Part shown: positions 43,440-53,031 of the stretch, in pieces
Layout of the letters: each line of letters begins with the position of its first letter
How positions within the stretch are numbered: position 1 is the first letter of the stretch
Source of the DNA: Photobacterium marinum
GTDB taxonomy: Bacteria > Pseudomonadota > Gammaproteobacteria > Enterobacterales > Vibrionaceae
NCBI RefSeq assembly: GCF_000331515.1
Contig: NZ_AMZO01000026.1
Span: 56,333-120,332, forward strand
DNA: 64,000 nucleotides
Direction: 5' to 3'
Notes under the pieces: model-generated
The model's input: the letters and a program-made list of their open reading frames with translations, nothing else
What the model was told of the DNA's origin: nothing
The model's database searches: none
Made by a program: the position numbers and the translations under genes

Positions 43440-43720
43440 CAAAACTATATATCCAAATCCCATTAGGGTGTCTGCGAAGTGGCTGCAACCAAAACAACAA
43501 ATACTGAAGAACCAACTAACCCATATGTCATTCCAATGAACAATGTTTTCAAAGGAATTCTTTCTGGATGAACATATTTATGAAGTTCCTCTTCATGTTT
43601 GGCCGGTTCATCGGTATGGGCATGAAAATGTGGAAAACGATAATTATCGTGGTGCTGAAAATGAATATGCACTTTATTCTTTAATAATACCTTTAACTAC
43701 ACGATACCCGTAATCATTGC
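43440..43720 (-). pseudogene. Decayed NicO/UreH-type nickel transporter
   Basis: A 69-codon frame contains KVHIHFQHHDNYRFPHFHAH, then HPERIPLKTLFIGMTYGLVG and SSVFVVLVAAT, which is the His-rich loop plus following membrane helix of NicO-family transporters. Upstream, GYRVVKGIIK continues in another frame; downstream, GFGYIVLF appears in a third. Both ends are missing, so it is a frameshifted remnant. Its presence beside hupE suggests replacement of one nickel permease by another. Confidence 0.6.
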
Positions 43721-43910
43721 AGATGCTTGATTTTCCATAAATTCAGGATCATGCCACGCCAGATGAAAGTGATAGTAACTGACGCACAAAAAAGTAACTC
43801 AAAACCCAGCATAATTCCGCTTGTGATTGGCATGCACATAACTGTATAAAAGCCCTCAAATATCGAGGGCTTATGTTTATATCTTGGTGTATATTTTGCT
43901 TGAACTGACT

Positions 43911-44489
43911 TTAACTAAGCAAAGCAATACACGCGCCGCTTGCAGCAACCACAGGCGCCATAAAGCGAGTCGGAATAAAGCGCGCAAGTTGGTAACCCAA
44001 AGAAACAATGATGGTCGATGCTAATAGCATACCTGGCGCAAACTCCATTAATACCGCACCGCCAAGTTCGGCACCGTGCGCCCAACCATGGAATAATACC
44101 AAGATTACAGAGAGGCTAATTAGAACTGTGTTTACGACGTTAGTTTCTTTATTACGCATTTTCCACATGGTGGCTGCAACCACAAACACCGAGCCTAGAA
44201 TCAAGGTTTCCATCCCAGTGATAGCACCACTTAACTCACCTAACAACACGCCCGCGAACATAAAACTAAGTACGGACGCCAACAATACAAATCCTTTTTT
44301 CACACTGTTTGCTTGGCGAGCAACAAACCCCATAGCCAGTAACATCACTAAATGATCAAGGCCAAAGAAAGGGTGAACAAAACCTTCCATAAATGAATTA
44401 TGCAAACCATGAATACCAACGTGTGCCGATGCCAATGGCGACGCGATCAATAACGCTGCTGAAATACAGCCTAAATGTGTTTTTTTCAT
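43911..44489 (-). CDS. hupE: HupE/UreJ-family nickel permease
   Basis: A 192-residue membrane protein with signal-like N-terminus and about six helices. Signature HPFFGLDHLVMLLAMGF near residue 39 and FHGWAHGAEL near residue 133, with His/Asp residues for nickel binding, define HupE/UreJ. It probably supplies nickel for CooS and CooH. It is transcribed away from cooM, with the second CooA box in the shared upstream region, so CO control is possible. Confidence 0.92.
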   Translation of the reverse strand: MKKTHLGCISAALLIASPLASAHVGIHGLHNSFMEGFVHPFFGLDHLVMLLAMGFVARQANSVKKGFVLLASVLSFMFAGVLLGELSGAITGMETLILGSVFVVAATMWKMRNKETNVVNTVLISLSVILVLFHGWAHGAELGGAVLMEFAPGMLLASTIIVSLGYQLARFIPTRFMAPVVAASGACIALLS

Positions 44490-44634
44490 CTTAAATACTC
44501 ACTCATAAATACGGGTAAATAGAAACAGCAATACTAAACCAATGCCATATATTAAATTCTCCAGCAACTAACAAATAGACTTAAGCAAGGATTAACTCAT
44601 CAGTCGGACTCTACCCAATTTAATTACAACTTAA

Positions 44635-44650
44635 TGTCAGCAAGCCGACA
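44635..44650 (+). promoter_or_regulatory. CooA-type CO-responsive box before cooM
   Basis: TGTCAGCAAGCCGACA fits the R. rubrum consensus TGTCA-N6-CGACA exactly. The centre is 85 bases before the cooM start. A -10-like TAGATT at 44672-44677 lies where expected for CRP class II activation (box centre near -41). It also lies upstream of the divergent hupE. Confidence 0.92.
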
Positions 44651-44727
44651 GTCCCCACCTCCAATTTAAATTAGATTAAAACCACATTGTTATATTCACT
44701 CTCAAAAACATATGAAAGAGGAATAAT

Positions 44728-47700
44728 ATGCTTGAAAATTCTATTCTGGCTTGGGGAGGGGCAGGACTTCTACTCATAGGTGAAATATTGGCATTGCGTA
44801 ATGTCAATAATCTCAAAAGAGTACTCTTATTCTCAACAATAGCTGAAATAGGCTATATAGGTCTTGGTATCGGGCTTGGAAGCTTTGCCGCTGAAACTGG
44901 AGCCTTTTTACATATTGGTCTTCAATCAGTAATGCGGCTGCTGGTATTTATTTCCGCTTGTGTTCTGATTAAGGATGCAGGTTCATCAAGCCTGGATAAG
45001 CTGTCGGGAAGTGGCCAAAGAATGCCATTTATCGCTACGATATTTGGTTTTGGGTTGTTCTCTGTAATGGGACTATCCCCTTTTAAAGGGTCATTCAGTA
45101 AGTTTCTTATTATTTATGGTGCGGTTGAACAAGAGCAATGGTTACTGGCACTAATTTGTACGCTGGCCAGCATCATTGCCGCTGTTTATTACTTACATGT
45201 AATTCAGCGAGTTTGTCTCGAAAAGTCAACAAATTGCAATGACAACTTAAATACTTCTATTGATTCATTTAACTGGTCACCAACCGTTTTTCTCATACTT
45301 TGTCTCACATTGCTAACCATACTTCTTAGTATAGAGCCAGAGCCGTTCGTTCATATTGCCCAGTCTTTTGCAACACAATCTTCCATAGTAACGTTACCAG
45401 AATTTGAAACACCTTGGGCACCGATAGTTCTTGTCCCTTACCTAAGTGCTTTTGTTTTATGTCTGATCGGCTACTTTTCTCCTAAATCACGAGATTTGTT
45501 GGCACTGGTTGTAGCAACCATTACCTTTGGCCTTGCGTGGAATATAAATGACCTAGACAGCCTTTCATATTTATTTACCCTAATTTTTGCACTCATATCC
45601 TTATTGGTTATTATCTATTCCGTGTGTTATATGAAAGGTAACACACATACAAACCGTTATTACTTTTTTCTTTTCCTAATGACGGGCTCTCTGCTTGGCG
45701 TTAGCACAGCATCCGATTTTGGTAATTTTTATCTATTTTGGGAGTTGATGACCTGGAGTTCGTACTTCCTCGTTATACATGAACAAACAACTGACGCATT
45801 AAAAGCTGGTAAGAAGTATTTCTTAATGTGTGTATCAGGCGCCTACATCATGCATTTTGGTATTTTGCTATTGCATGAGAATCTCGGCAGCTTCGATATG
45901 GCAGTGATTGCGGCTGGAGTTAACCAGCTTTCGGAACCCGTTGCGTTAACTGCGTTGGCTGCATTTATTATCGGCCTAGGGGTAAAAGCTGGTTTATTTC
46001 CACTTCACAGTTGGCTACCTGACGCCCACCCCGTGGCGCCATCGTCAATTTCGGCACCTATGTCGGCGATTTTGACTAAAGCAGGGATCTATGGTGTGAC
46101 CAAGGTGCTGTTCGTCATTTTCGGTACGGGCACACTAATGAGCTATGGCAAGGTTGGAGACTTCTCATTAGCTGGTTTTACTTTGAGCGTTCTCGGTGGA
46201 TTAACCTTCATATATGGCGAAGTCAAAGCACTAAGAGAGTCCAACCTAAAACGCTTACTCGCATTTTCCACCTTAGCTCAGGTTGGTGAAATCGTTGCTG
46301 TATTAGGTATTGGCAGTTACCTCAGTACCGCGGGTGCCATGATGCATGTCATGAACCATGCTGTTTTCAAAAGCTTGCTATTTCTCGCCGCAGGTGCCGT
46401 TATTTTCCGCATGAGAAGTAAGCGGTTAGAAGACATTAAAGGTGTCGGCCGCAAAATGCCATTTACTTGTGTCTGTTTTGCTATCGGTATTCTGGCAATC
46501 ATGGGCTTGCCACCTTTCAGTGGCTTTTTTAGTAAATTCCTGATGGTATACGCCGCTGTAGAAGCGGGCCAAATGCTGCTACCTATCTTGATATTACTAG
46601 GAAGTATCATTGGCGCTATATATTACATTCGAATCATTCGCGTTCTATTTTTTGAGCAATACCAAGGAGCTGAAATATCAGAAGCTCCTTGGTCAATGCG
46701 CCTGCCTTTGGCCGTGTTAGCATTTCTCGTGTTGCTGGGTGGATTAGTACCTGAGCTCAGCCTGTCACTTTCGCGTCCAGTTGCTGACCTTATCGCGAGT
46801 CGAGGCGGATTAGAAATTATCGCTATTCCCAACTTAACTCTGGACTGGTCAATCAGCGCACTTGTCGCTTGTAGTGGTGCCGTATTGGTCTACTTTGTGG
46901 GTAAGCAATGCCCTACTCGAGCCGGTATTACTTCAGTCATAGTGATGGCAATAGCTTTATCGGCCGTTTTGCTTGAAACAAATCGCTATGATCTGCTGTC
47001 ACTCTGGTTTGCCATTCTTGTTTCAGCAGTTGGCATACTAAATCTACTGTACTCTATCGGCTATATGAAGCATGGCCATGCACAAAACCGATTCTTTTTT
47101 TTCTTTATCTTCATGATTGGTGGTTTGCTAGGGGTTACGGCAAGCAAAGATATGTTCAATTTCTTTGCTTTCTGGGAAATCATGAGTAGTTGGACACTGT
47201 ACTTTGTCATTATTCATGAAGAAACCCAAGACTCACTGGCTGAAGGGTTTAAGTACTTCATCTTTAATTTCATCGGGGCTAGTTGTATGTTTCTCGGAAT
47301 CGTAATGTTGACCGCGCAAACGGGCTCATTCGATTTTGACCAAATCAGCCAAGCCGCACTCACTATGCCTCTGCCATGGCTAGCCACAGCACTCACCTTA
47401 ATTATTGCTGGCTTGATCATGAAGGCTGCGCAGCTTCCATTGCGAATAGATTTTCAAATGCACCCGCCTACGGCTCCTACCCCAGTGAGTGGCTATATTT
47501 CTGCTGTACTGCTTAAAAGTGGTCCCTACGGTGTACTTAAGATGTTTGCCGTCCTTGGTGGAATGACTATTTTTGGCAAATTGGGAACCAGCAGTGAACT
47601 CTCAAATTTAATGTATGCCGTTGCCATCATTGCCGCTGTCACCATCTTATATGCCGGTGCCATGGCCATGATCCAAACTGGTATTAAACGCCTGCTGATT

Positions 47701-48501
47701 TATAGCACAGTGAGTCAATTGGGATATGTCTTACTTGGCATTGCGCTGACTTCACCCCTTGGTGTTGCAGGTGGGCTGATGCATTTTGTTAACCACATGA
47801 TGCTGAAGAACATTCTATTTCTTGCAGCAGGATGTATTTTGTCCCAAGTTCATGTTGAGAGCTTAGATAAGCTCGGTGGTCTAGGACGTAAGATGCCATA
47901 CACATTTGGGCTATTCCTGTTCGCCGGATTGTCGCTATCTGGCCTTCCTCCACTTAACGGTTTTGCATCTAAATGGCTTATCTATCAAGCAGCTTTTGAA
48001 TCTGGTCACTACCTGCTGGGCTTGAGTGCTCTCATGTCTAGTCTGTTTACTCTGGCTGCTGTGTTGAAATTTGCCCATGTCGCCTTTATGGGGCAACCCT
48101 CGGATACATGTAAAACGATAAAAGAAGCTCCACTGAGTATGTTAGTACCTATGTTTGTTTTGACGGGTTTTAGCCTTGCTGTCGGGCTCTTCCCAGGACT
48201 GTTTCTTGTACCAATTAGCGAAATTATGTCGGCTATGGGATTAGGAGACCTATCTGTTACCTGGCTTGGTGCCTTACCAGGTACGGGCGCATGGCATCCT
48301 CTAACCTTGACTTTAATGCTGCTCTTTTTCAGTGCATTGGGCTGGCTTTTTTACCGCCAAAGTAATCAACAATGTGTCGATATCCACATTCACGGTTGTG
48401 GAGTTACGGATCTGACCCCAAAAGAGAGCCATGTAAATGCTTCGAGTTTATACGAAGCACCTGAAAAACTAATACGCACCATACTGCGTCATAAGAAATA
48501 G
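44728..48501 (+). CDS. cooM: CooM, giant antiporter-like membrane subunit of CO-induced hydrogenase
   Basis: A 1257-residue integral membrane protein. It contains tandem NuoL/M/N (MrpA/D-like) antiporter modules, visible from repeated signatures: KALRESNLKRLLAFSTLAQVG, HVMNHAVFKSLLFLAAGAVI and MGLPPFSGFFSKFL in the middle module, and IKRLLIYSTVSQLGYVLLG, HFVNHMMLKNILFLAAG and LPPLNGFASKWLIYQA in the last; the N-terminal NLKRVLLFSTIAEIGYIGLG marks a first, partial one. This three-fold architecture and length match CooM of R. rubrum. It should translocate protons or sodium driven by H2 evolution. First gene of the plus-strand operon, intact despite its size. Confidence 0.95.
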   Translation: MLENSILAWGGAGLLLIGEILALRNVNNLKRVLLFSTIAEIGYIGLGIGLGSFAAETGAFLHIGLQSVMRLLVFISACVLIKDAGSSSLDKLSGSGQRMPFIATIFGFGLFSVMGLSPFKGSFSKFLIIYGAVEQEQWLLALICTLASIIAAVYYLHVIQRVCLEKSTNCNDNLNTSIDSFNWSPTVFLILCLTLLTILLSIEPEPFVHIAQSFATQSSIVTLPEFETPWAPIVLVPYLSAFVLCLIGYFSPKSRDLLALVVATITFGLAWNINDLDSLSYLFTLIFALISLLVIIYSVCYMKGNTHTNRYYFFLFLMTGSLLGVSTASDFGNFYLFWELMTWSSYFLVIHEQTTDALKAGKKYFLMCVSGAYIMHFGILLLHENLGSFDMAVIAAGVNQLSEPVALTALAAFIIGLGVKAGLFPLHSWLPDAHPVAPSSISAPMSAILTKAGIYGVTKVLFVIFGTGTLMSYGKVGDFSLAGFTLSVLGGLTFIYGEVKALRESNLKRLLAFSTLAQVGEIVAVLGIGSYLSTAGAMMHVMNHAVFKSLLFLAAGAVIFRMRSKRLEDIKGVGRKMPFTCVCFAIGILAIMGLPPFSGFFSKFLMVYAAVEAGQMLLPILILLGSIIGAIYYIRIIRVLFFEQYQGAEISEAPWSMRLPLAVLAFLVLLGGLVPELSLSLSRPVADLIASRGGLEIIAIPNLTLDWSISALVACSGAVLVYFVGKQCPTRAGITSVIVMAIALSAVLLETNRYDLLSLWFAILVSAVGILNLLYSIGYMKHGHAQNRFFFFFIFMIGGLLGVTASKDMFNFFAFWEIMSSWTLYFVIIHEETQDSLAEGFKYFIFNFIGASCMFLGIVMLTAQTGSFDFDQISQAALTMPLPWLATALTLIIAGLIMKAAQLPLRIDFQMHPPTAPTPVSGYISAVLLKSGPYGVLKMFAVLGGMTIFGKLGTSSELSNLMYAVAIIAAVTILYAGAMAMIQTGIKRLLIYSTVSQLGYVLLGIALTSPLGVAGGLMHFVNHMMLKNILFLAAGCILSQVHVESLDKLGGLGRKMPYTFGLFLFAGLSLSGLPPLNGFASKWLIYQAAFESGHYLLGLSALMSSLFTLAAVLKFAHVAFMGQPSDTCKTIKEAPLSMLVPMFVLTGFSLAVGLFPGLFLVPISEIMSAMGLGDLSVTWLGALPGTGAWHPLTLTLMLLFFSALGWLFYRQSNQQCVDIHIHGCGVTDLTPKESHVNASSLYEAPEKLIRTILRHKK

Positions 48502-48516
48502 TCATAGGAAACAACA

Positions 48517-49494
48517 ATGTTTGAAATGATGAATACGCTAGAAATGAAGACAATATTAACACCGCTTATATTACTTCCTGTGACCTTTGGTGCCTTGATC
48601 TTTGGCTTACTGCTTAAGGGGATTGACAGACTCTTGGTTGCTAGATTACAGCGCAGGATTGGTCCTCCACTTCTACAGCCTTTCTTCGATATTATTAAAT
48701 TAATGCAGAAACAGTCGATGGTGCCTATTGGTGCACCACGAAAACTATTCCTAGCCCTGCCATTACTAGGTTCCTGCAGTATGTTCCTTGCCATGGGGCT
48801 AGTGCCCATACCCGGAGTGTACGAACCCAGTACACAATTTGGTGATTTGCTGGTGTTACTCTATTTATTAGCTATACCTGCAATTGTACTGATGCTGGCA
48901 GGCTCAACTTCGGGCTCAACATTTGGTGCGATAGGTTTCTCTCGCGAGATGTCTATTATGCTGGCTTACGAAGGTCCCTTGTTGTTGGTCTTAGTGAGTG
49001 TGGCAATCAAAACCGGCTTATCCCAGGGGGAATTCATCACCTTTTCTTTGATGGATATCGTGCGGTACCAACAACTTAATGGTTCATTCCTCTTCGACCC
49101 TTGGATGTGGCCAGCAGTACTGGCATATCTAAGCTTCATTCCAGCGAACTTGGGGATCCCTCCTTTTGATATACCGGAAGCCGAATCAGAAGTGCTGGAA
49201 GGGCCCTTGTGCGAATACTCAGGGCCAGCACTGGCATTATTTAAAATCATGTCAACCATGAAAACAATCGTTGTACTGGCTCTGGGCATCGCACTCTTTT
49301 GTCCAGGAACAAATACAGGAATGTGGGCGACCGTATTTTTTGTACTCAAATGTTCACTTTGTTTCTTACTGACCAAATCCTTGTTACGCGCATCCGTTGG
49401 GCGAATGCGTATAGACCAAGCATTTCTATTTTACTTCAAATGGCCCGAAATACTTGGCGTAGTTGGACTATTTCTCATTGTTTTACAAGGCTAA
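48517..49494 (+). CDS. cooK: CooK, NuoH-like membrane subunit
   Basis: A 325-residue protein with about eight membrane helices, homologous to NuoH/HycD. RLQRRIGPPLLQPFFDIIKL and the FDIPEAESEVLEGPLCEYSG loop are conserved in the complex I/Ech membrane-arm anchor. It links the hydrophilic hydrogenase module to CooM. It begins 15 bases after cooM; an ATG 12 bases downstream is an alternative start. Confidence 0.95.
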   Translation: MFEMMNTLEMKTILTPLILLPVTFGALIFGLLLKGIDRLLVARLQRRIGPPLLQPFFDIIKLMQKQSMVPIGAPRKLFLALPLLGSCSMFLAMGLVPIPGVYEPSTQFGDLLVLLYLLAIPAIVLMLAGSTSGSTFGAIGFSREMSIMLAYEGPLLLVLVSVAIKTGLSQGEFITFSLMDIVRYQQLNGSFLFDPWMWPAVLAYLSFIPANLGIPPFDIPEAESEVLEGPLCEYSGPALALFKIMSTMKTIVVLALGIALFCPGTNTGMWATVFFVLKCSLCFLLTKSLLRASVGRMRIDQAFLFYFKWPEILGVVGLFLIVLQG

Positions 49495-49506
49495 GAGGGA
49501 TTGCTA

Positions 49507-49935
49507 ATGAGTTTTATAACAAATATATCCAAGCAGTCTCCATGGCTGTATCGAATCAATGCCGGTTCTTGCAACGGCTGTGATGTAGAACTGGCCACAA
49601 CTGCGCTCATCCCACGCTATGACGTTGAACGTCTTGGATGCCAATATTGTGGTACGCCTAAACATGCCGATATCGTCTTGATCACGGGGCCATTGACCGC
49701 ACGAGTAAAAGAAAAAGTATTGCAGGTCTACAAAGAGATCCCGGATCCAAAAGTAACTGTTGCCGTGGGAATTTGCCCGATCTCTGGCGGAGTGTTCAGG
49801 GACAGCTATGCCATCGAAGGTCCAATCGATAAATACATCAATGTTGATGTCAATATTCCAGGTTGTCCCCCACGCCCTCAAGCCATTATTGAAGGCATTG
49901 CAATGGCAATCGAGATTTGGAAAGAACGCCTGTAG
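49507..49935 (+). CDS. cooL: CooL, small [NiFe] hydrogenase subunit (NuoB-like)
   Basis: About 142 residues. Conserved CNGCDVELATT, LGCQYCGTPKHAD, VGICPISGGVF and IPGCPPRP give the four Cys of the proximal [4Fe-4S] cluster, as in NuoB, HycG and EchC. It passes electrons to the CooH active site. The ATG at 49507 has AGAGGGA upstream; the frame also opens at a TTG six bases earlier. Confidence 0.95.
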   Translation: MSFITNISKQSPWLYRINAGSCNGCDVELATTALIPRYDVERLGCQYCGTPKHADIVLITGPLTARVKEKVLQVYKEIPDPKVTVAVGICPISGGVFRDSYAIEGPIDKYINVDVNIPGCPPRPQAIIEGIAMAIEIWKERL

Positions 49936-49944
49936 GAGAGTGAG

Positions 49945-50457
49945 ATGAAGATGATAAAAGTATTACTGAATAATTTGATTCAGGGACCATCGACAGACCC
50001 CTTTCCCTTCGGTGAAACCTTCACCCCTGAAGGCCTGAGGGCAAGAATCCATTTCGATGAAACGGCTTGTACAGGCTGCCGCATGTGTGAACACGTTTGT
50101 GCCGGCGGAGCAATTCGATGTGAAGACAGCGAAAAAGGAATGAAATTTACAGTGTGGCATAACAGCTGCACTTTTTGCGGACTCTGTGAGCATTACTGCA
50201 TGCCCAAAGCCATTACCCTTACCGAAGATTGGCACCTGGCACACAAGCAAGAAGACAAATATAAGATGATAGAACAGGGAACTGTCGCATTAGTTTCTTG
50301 TGAGTACTGTAGCAAAAAAATGATCCCGAGCGGCCCCAAAATTACAGCAGTTGCATATAAAGGTACAAATAAAATGATCGAAAAGCTCGGAAAGATATGT
50401 CCAGATTGCCGTCGAAAACACTCTGCAAAATTACTATCAAAAGGAACATATCTATGA
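49945..50457 (+). CDS. cooX: CooX, 2x[4Fe-4S] ferredoxin subunit
   Basis: A 170-residue NuoI/EchF-like subunit. Two [4Fe-4S] motifs, CTGCRMCEHVCAGGAI and CTFCGLCEHYCMPKAI, then a C-terminal CEYC ... CPDC ribbon that may bind zinc. It connects CooF to CooL. Ten bases after cooL and overlapping cooU by four bases. Confidence 0.95.
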   Translation: MKMIKVLLNNLIQGPSTDPFPFGETFTPEGLRARIHFDETACTGCRMCEHVCAGGAIRCEDSEKGMKFTVWHNSCTFCGLCEHYCMPKAITLTEDWHLAHKQEDKYKMIEQGTVALVSCEYCSKKMIPSGPKITAVAYKGTNKMIEKLGKICPDCRRKHSAKLLSKGTYL

Positions 50458-50981
50458 TCGACAAAGTTAATCAATTAAAAGAAATGCTCGCTTATAGCTT
50501 GCAGGGCTTATATTCGTTGGATATCCACGTCAACGCTCAAGGCGTTCATAGTATGTGGTGCAAATTAGATGATGCATGTGATATCCAGGCGACAGCTAGT
50601 ACGGTAAAAAAACTTGGGGGTCGACTGAGTACAATCACGGCCTATCAGTTAAAAAGCCAACTACCCTCAGTGGACCATGAAATTGCATACCACTTTGACA
50701 TTAATGGTGCGACCCTTACTGCAACGGTACAGTTAATCGGAAGTAATAATAAAATCATGTCATTGACACCTATATTTCGTAATGCCGATTGGAATGAAAG
50801 GGAATTCATGGAGCTGTACGACATCACAGTCATTGGGCATCCTAATCCTCGACGGCTATTTATCGATGAGTCTATTGATTCAGCCGTGTTGCAACGTTAT
50901 ATCCCATATTCCGCGATGGTTAATGCCGCCAGTACCAAAACACTATGGGAAAACATTATGCGTGATAGAGGAGAAGACTAA
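50454..50981 (+). CDS. cooU: CooU, NuoC-like hydrogenase subunit
   Basis: About 175 residues with a NuoC-type core: TITAYQL, strand ATVQLIGSNNKIMSLTPIF and NADWNEREFMELYDITVIGH then PNPRRLFIDE, comparable to the W-x-E-R-E-x-x-D-x-x-G-I...H-P-x-L-R-R-I block. The start at 50454 (ATGA overlap with cooX) is preferred over the open frame from 50397. It docks against CooH. Confidence 0.93.
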   Translation: MIDKVNQLKEMLAYSLQGLYSLDIHVNAQGVHSMWCKLDDACDIQATASTVKKLGGRLSTITAYQLKSQLPSVDHEIAYHFDINGATLTATVQLIGSNNKIMSLTPIFRNADWNEREFMELYDITVIGHPNPRRLFIDESIDSAVLQRYIPYSAMVNAASTKTLWENIMRDRGED

Positions 50982-52063
50982 TGTCCAGTTTTAAAGTACC
51001 AGTAGGACCGCTTCATGTTGCATTAGAAGAGCCCATGTATTTCAAGGTTGAAGTTGAAGGAGAAACCATCACAGGTCTAGAAATTACAGCAGGACATGTT
51101 CATCGTGGCTTGGAATATTTAGCGATGAAACGCAATTTTTTCCAAAATATTACATTAACAGAAAGGTTATGCTCGCTTTGCTCTAACAGCCATCCAACCA
51201 CATATTGTATGGCACTGGAGGAGATTGCAGGCATTAAAGTGCCAGAGCGCGGGCAATACCTCAGAGTCATAGCTGATGAGGTAAAACGGGTTGCATCAAA
51301 CCTGTTTAACGTAGGGATAATGGCTCATATCATAGGTTTCGATTCTCTTTTTATGCATGTGCTTGAAACACGAGAGATTATACAAGATGTGAAAGAAACC
51401 GTTTACGGCAACAGAATGGATTTGGGAGCGAATTGTATTGGTGGTGTAAAATATAACCTAGATACGGCCAAGGTTGAGTACCTTCTGACACAAATTGCGC
51501 GAATAAAGACACCGGTTGAAGAAATTAAGTCCATCTACAACACGGATAAATTCATTGGTATGAGAACCAAAGGGGTTGGGGTTATTTCCAAAGCTTCAGC
51601 CTTAGATTTCGGTCTGGTTGGACCGGTAGCAAGGGCCTCCGGTATTGTAAACGATGTCAGAAAAGATGCGCCTTATGCCGTATATGACAAACTGAATTTC
51701 GAAATCCAAAGCCGACCAGATGGTGATGTGTGGTCACGTGCTATGGTAAGGCTAGACGAAGTGCTGGTTGCCTTATCTTTGATAGAACAGTGTCTTCGCG
51801 CATTACCGGAAGGGCAAGTTTGTGTGACCAATTTACCCATCATCCCTGCAGGTCAAGCTATTGCAAAAACAGAAGCCCCAAGAGGGGAACTATTATACTA
51901 CCTAAAAACAGATGGAAGTGATAAACCTGAACGTTTGAAATGGAGAGTTCCGAGCTACCCTAACTGGGATGCGCTTCATATCATGATGCAAGGTGGTAAG
52001 ATTTCAGATGTTCCGTTGATCGTAAATAGTATCGATCCTTGTATATCTTGTACTGAACGCTAA
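50981..52063 (+). CDS. cooH: CooH, large [NiFe] hydrogenase subunit
   Basis: A 360-residue NuoD/HycE-like catalytic subunit that reduces protons to H2. Both Cys pairs of the Ni-Fe site are present: RLCSLCSNSH (Cys64, Cys67) and DPCISCTER (Cys354, Cys357). The protein ends three residues after the last Cys, so there is no C-terminal extension and no maturation protease is needed, as known for R. rubrum CooH. Its start overlaps the cooU stop (TAATG). Intact. Confidence 0.97.
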   Translation: MSSFKVPVGPLHVALEEPMYFKVEVEGETITGLEITAGHVHRGLEYLAMKRNFFQNITLTERLCSLCSNSHPTTYCMALEEIAGIKVPERGQYLRVIADEVKRVASNLFNVGIMAHIIGFDSLFMHVLETREIIQDVKETVYGNRMDLGANCIGGVKYNLDTAKVEYLLTQIARIKTPVEEIKSIYNTDKFIGMRTKGVGVISKASALDFGLVGPVARASGIVNDVRKDAPYAVYDKLNFEIQSRPDGDVWSRAMVRLDEVLVALSLIEQCLRALPEGQVCVTNLPIIPAGQAIAKTEAPRGELLYYLKTDGSDKPERLKWRVPSYPNWDALHIMMQGGKISDVPLIVNSIDPCISCTER

Positions 52064-52119
52064 CCAGGAGCATACCAAGCCACTTGAATCAATATAAAAA
52101 TAATTAAATAGTTCACACA

Positions 52120-52153
52120 CAGCAGAGCAACACCCGTGCAAATCGCTCTGCTG
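52120..52153 (+). terminator. Hairpin between cooH and cooA
   Basis: Nine-base perfect stem CAGCAGAGC / GCTCTGCTG with a 16-base loop, followed 20 bases on by GTTTTTAG. It could terminate the cooMKLXUH transcript or act as a processing/attenuation site before cooA; the T-run is far from the stem. Confidence 0.5.
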
Positions 52154-52246
52154 CCCTGAAGATAGTTTTTAGTAAGAGGTAAGTGTTCAAGGTGGTCCAC
52201 ATCTCACAACTACACAACCGATTACACTTTGTGAGAAGGCGTTATT

Positions 52247-52918
52247 ATGCAGTCAAAAATGAGAATATCTCAGCTAAACATGATGGAACTGCTAAAAGAT
52301 CCTAAATACGAGGGTTTTCTAGATGAGTTTCGGTGTAAACAATTTGCAAAAGGACAACTAATCAGCATACCAGGCTCTGACAACAATGATGTATTCATCG
52401 TGGTATCTGGACGTACCCGAGTCTATCTATCTTATGAAGGACGTGAATTCACCTTATGTTACCTTGAACCAGGTGACATCTTTAGCACGCATACAAGGGC
52501 ATTTGTAGAAGCATCAAAAGAATCAGCTCTAATGTTAGTTAGCGCTAAAGAGTTTCGTACTAAGATCAACGAATACCCTGAATTTAGTATGATCATGACA
52601 AGAATTCTAGGCGATGTACTAGGCAGTACCTTTGATATCATCGATGGCTTGATATTCCATGATGCAAAACACCGATTAATTGGATTCATTCTTTCCTGGG
52701 GGCAGGAAACAGGAAAAATGTGCCCAGAAGGATTAAAGTTTGACTGTGATTTAAGCATGGAAGACATTGCTTTAATGATTGGAACCACCCGTCAAACAGC
52801 TTCTTCATTATTTAACAACCTGATTCGCAACGGATATTTAATAAGGGAAGGAAGGAATACCTTCGTTATAAGCCGGTTAGCCGATTTGAAATCCTTATTG
52901 GAAATCAAAGACAACTAA
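52247..52918 (+). CDS. cooA: CooA, CO-sensing heme transcription activator
   Basis: A 223-residue CRP/FNR-family protein: effector domain (1-125), long C-helix (DVLGSTFDIIDGLIFHD), then a winged HTH (MEDIALMIGTTRQTASSLFN). The heme region reads YLEPGDIFSTHTRAFVEA, aligning with YLTSGDMFCMHSGCLVEA of R. rubrum CooA. The proximal His is kept (His82, R. rubrum His77) but the redox-switch Cys75 is replaced by Ser80. The start at 52247 has AGAAGG seven bases upstream. Predicted to activate both coo arms when CO binds. Confidence 0.92.
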   Translation: MQSKMRISQLNMMELLKDPKYEGFLDEFRCKQFAKGQLISIPGSDNNDVFIVVSGRTRVYLSYEGREFTLCYLEPGDIFSTHTRAFVEASKESALMLVSAKEFRTKINEYPEFSMIMTRILGDVLGSTFDIIDGLIFHDAKHRLIGFILSWGQETGKMCPEGLKFDCDLSMEDIALMIGTTRQTASSLFNNLIRNGYLIREGRNTFVISRLADLKSLLEIKDN

Positions 52919-53031
52919 CTGCTTGTTGTAAACCTTATTTCATTCCAGCAACTGATCACCTTCAGCTGGCTCCTACTCATTGAACATCCAACACTGAGAG
53001 CCTATCTGACCCGTAAAGTATAGTGATAAGT

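Noticed and set aside
43463..43672. Intact small His-rich nickel chaperone
   Set aside because: The matching frames up- and downstream show it to be an internal piece of a NicO transporter rather than a free protein.
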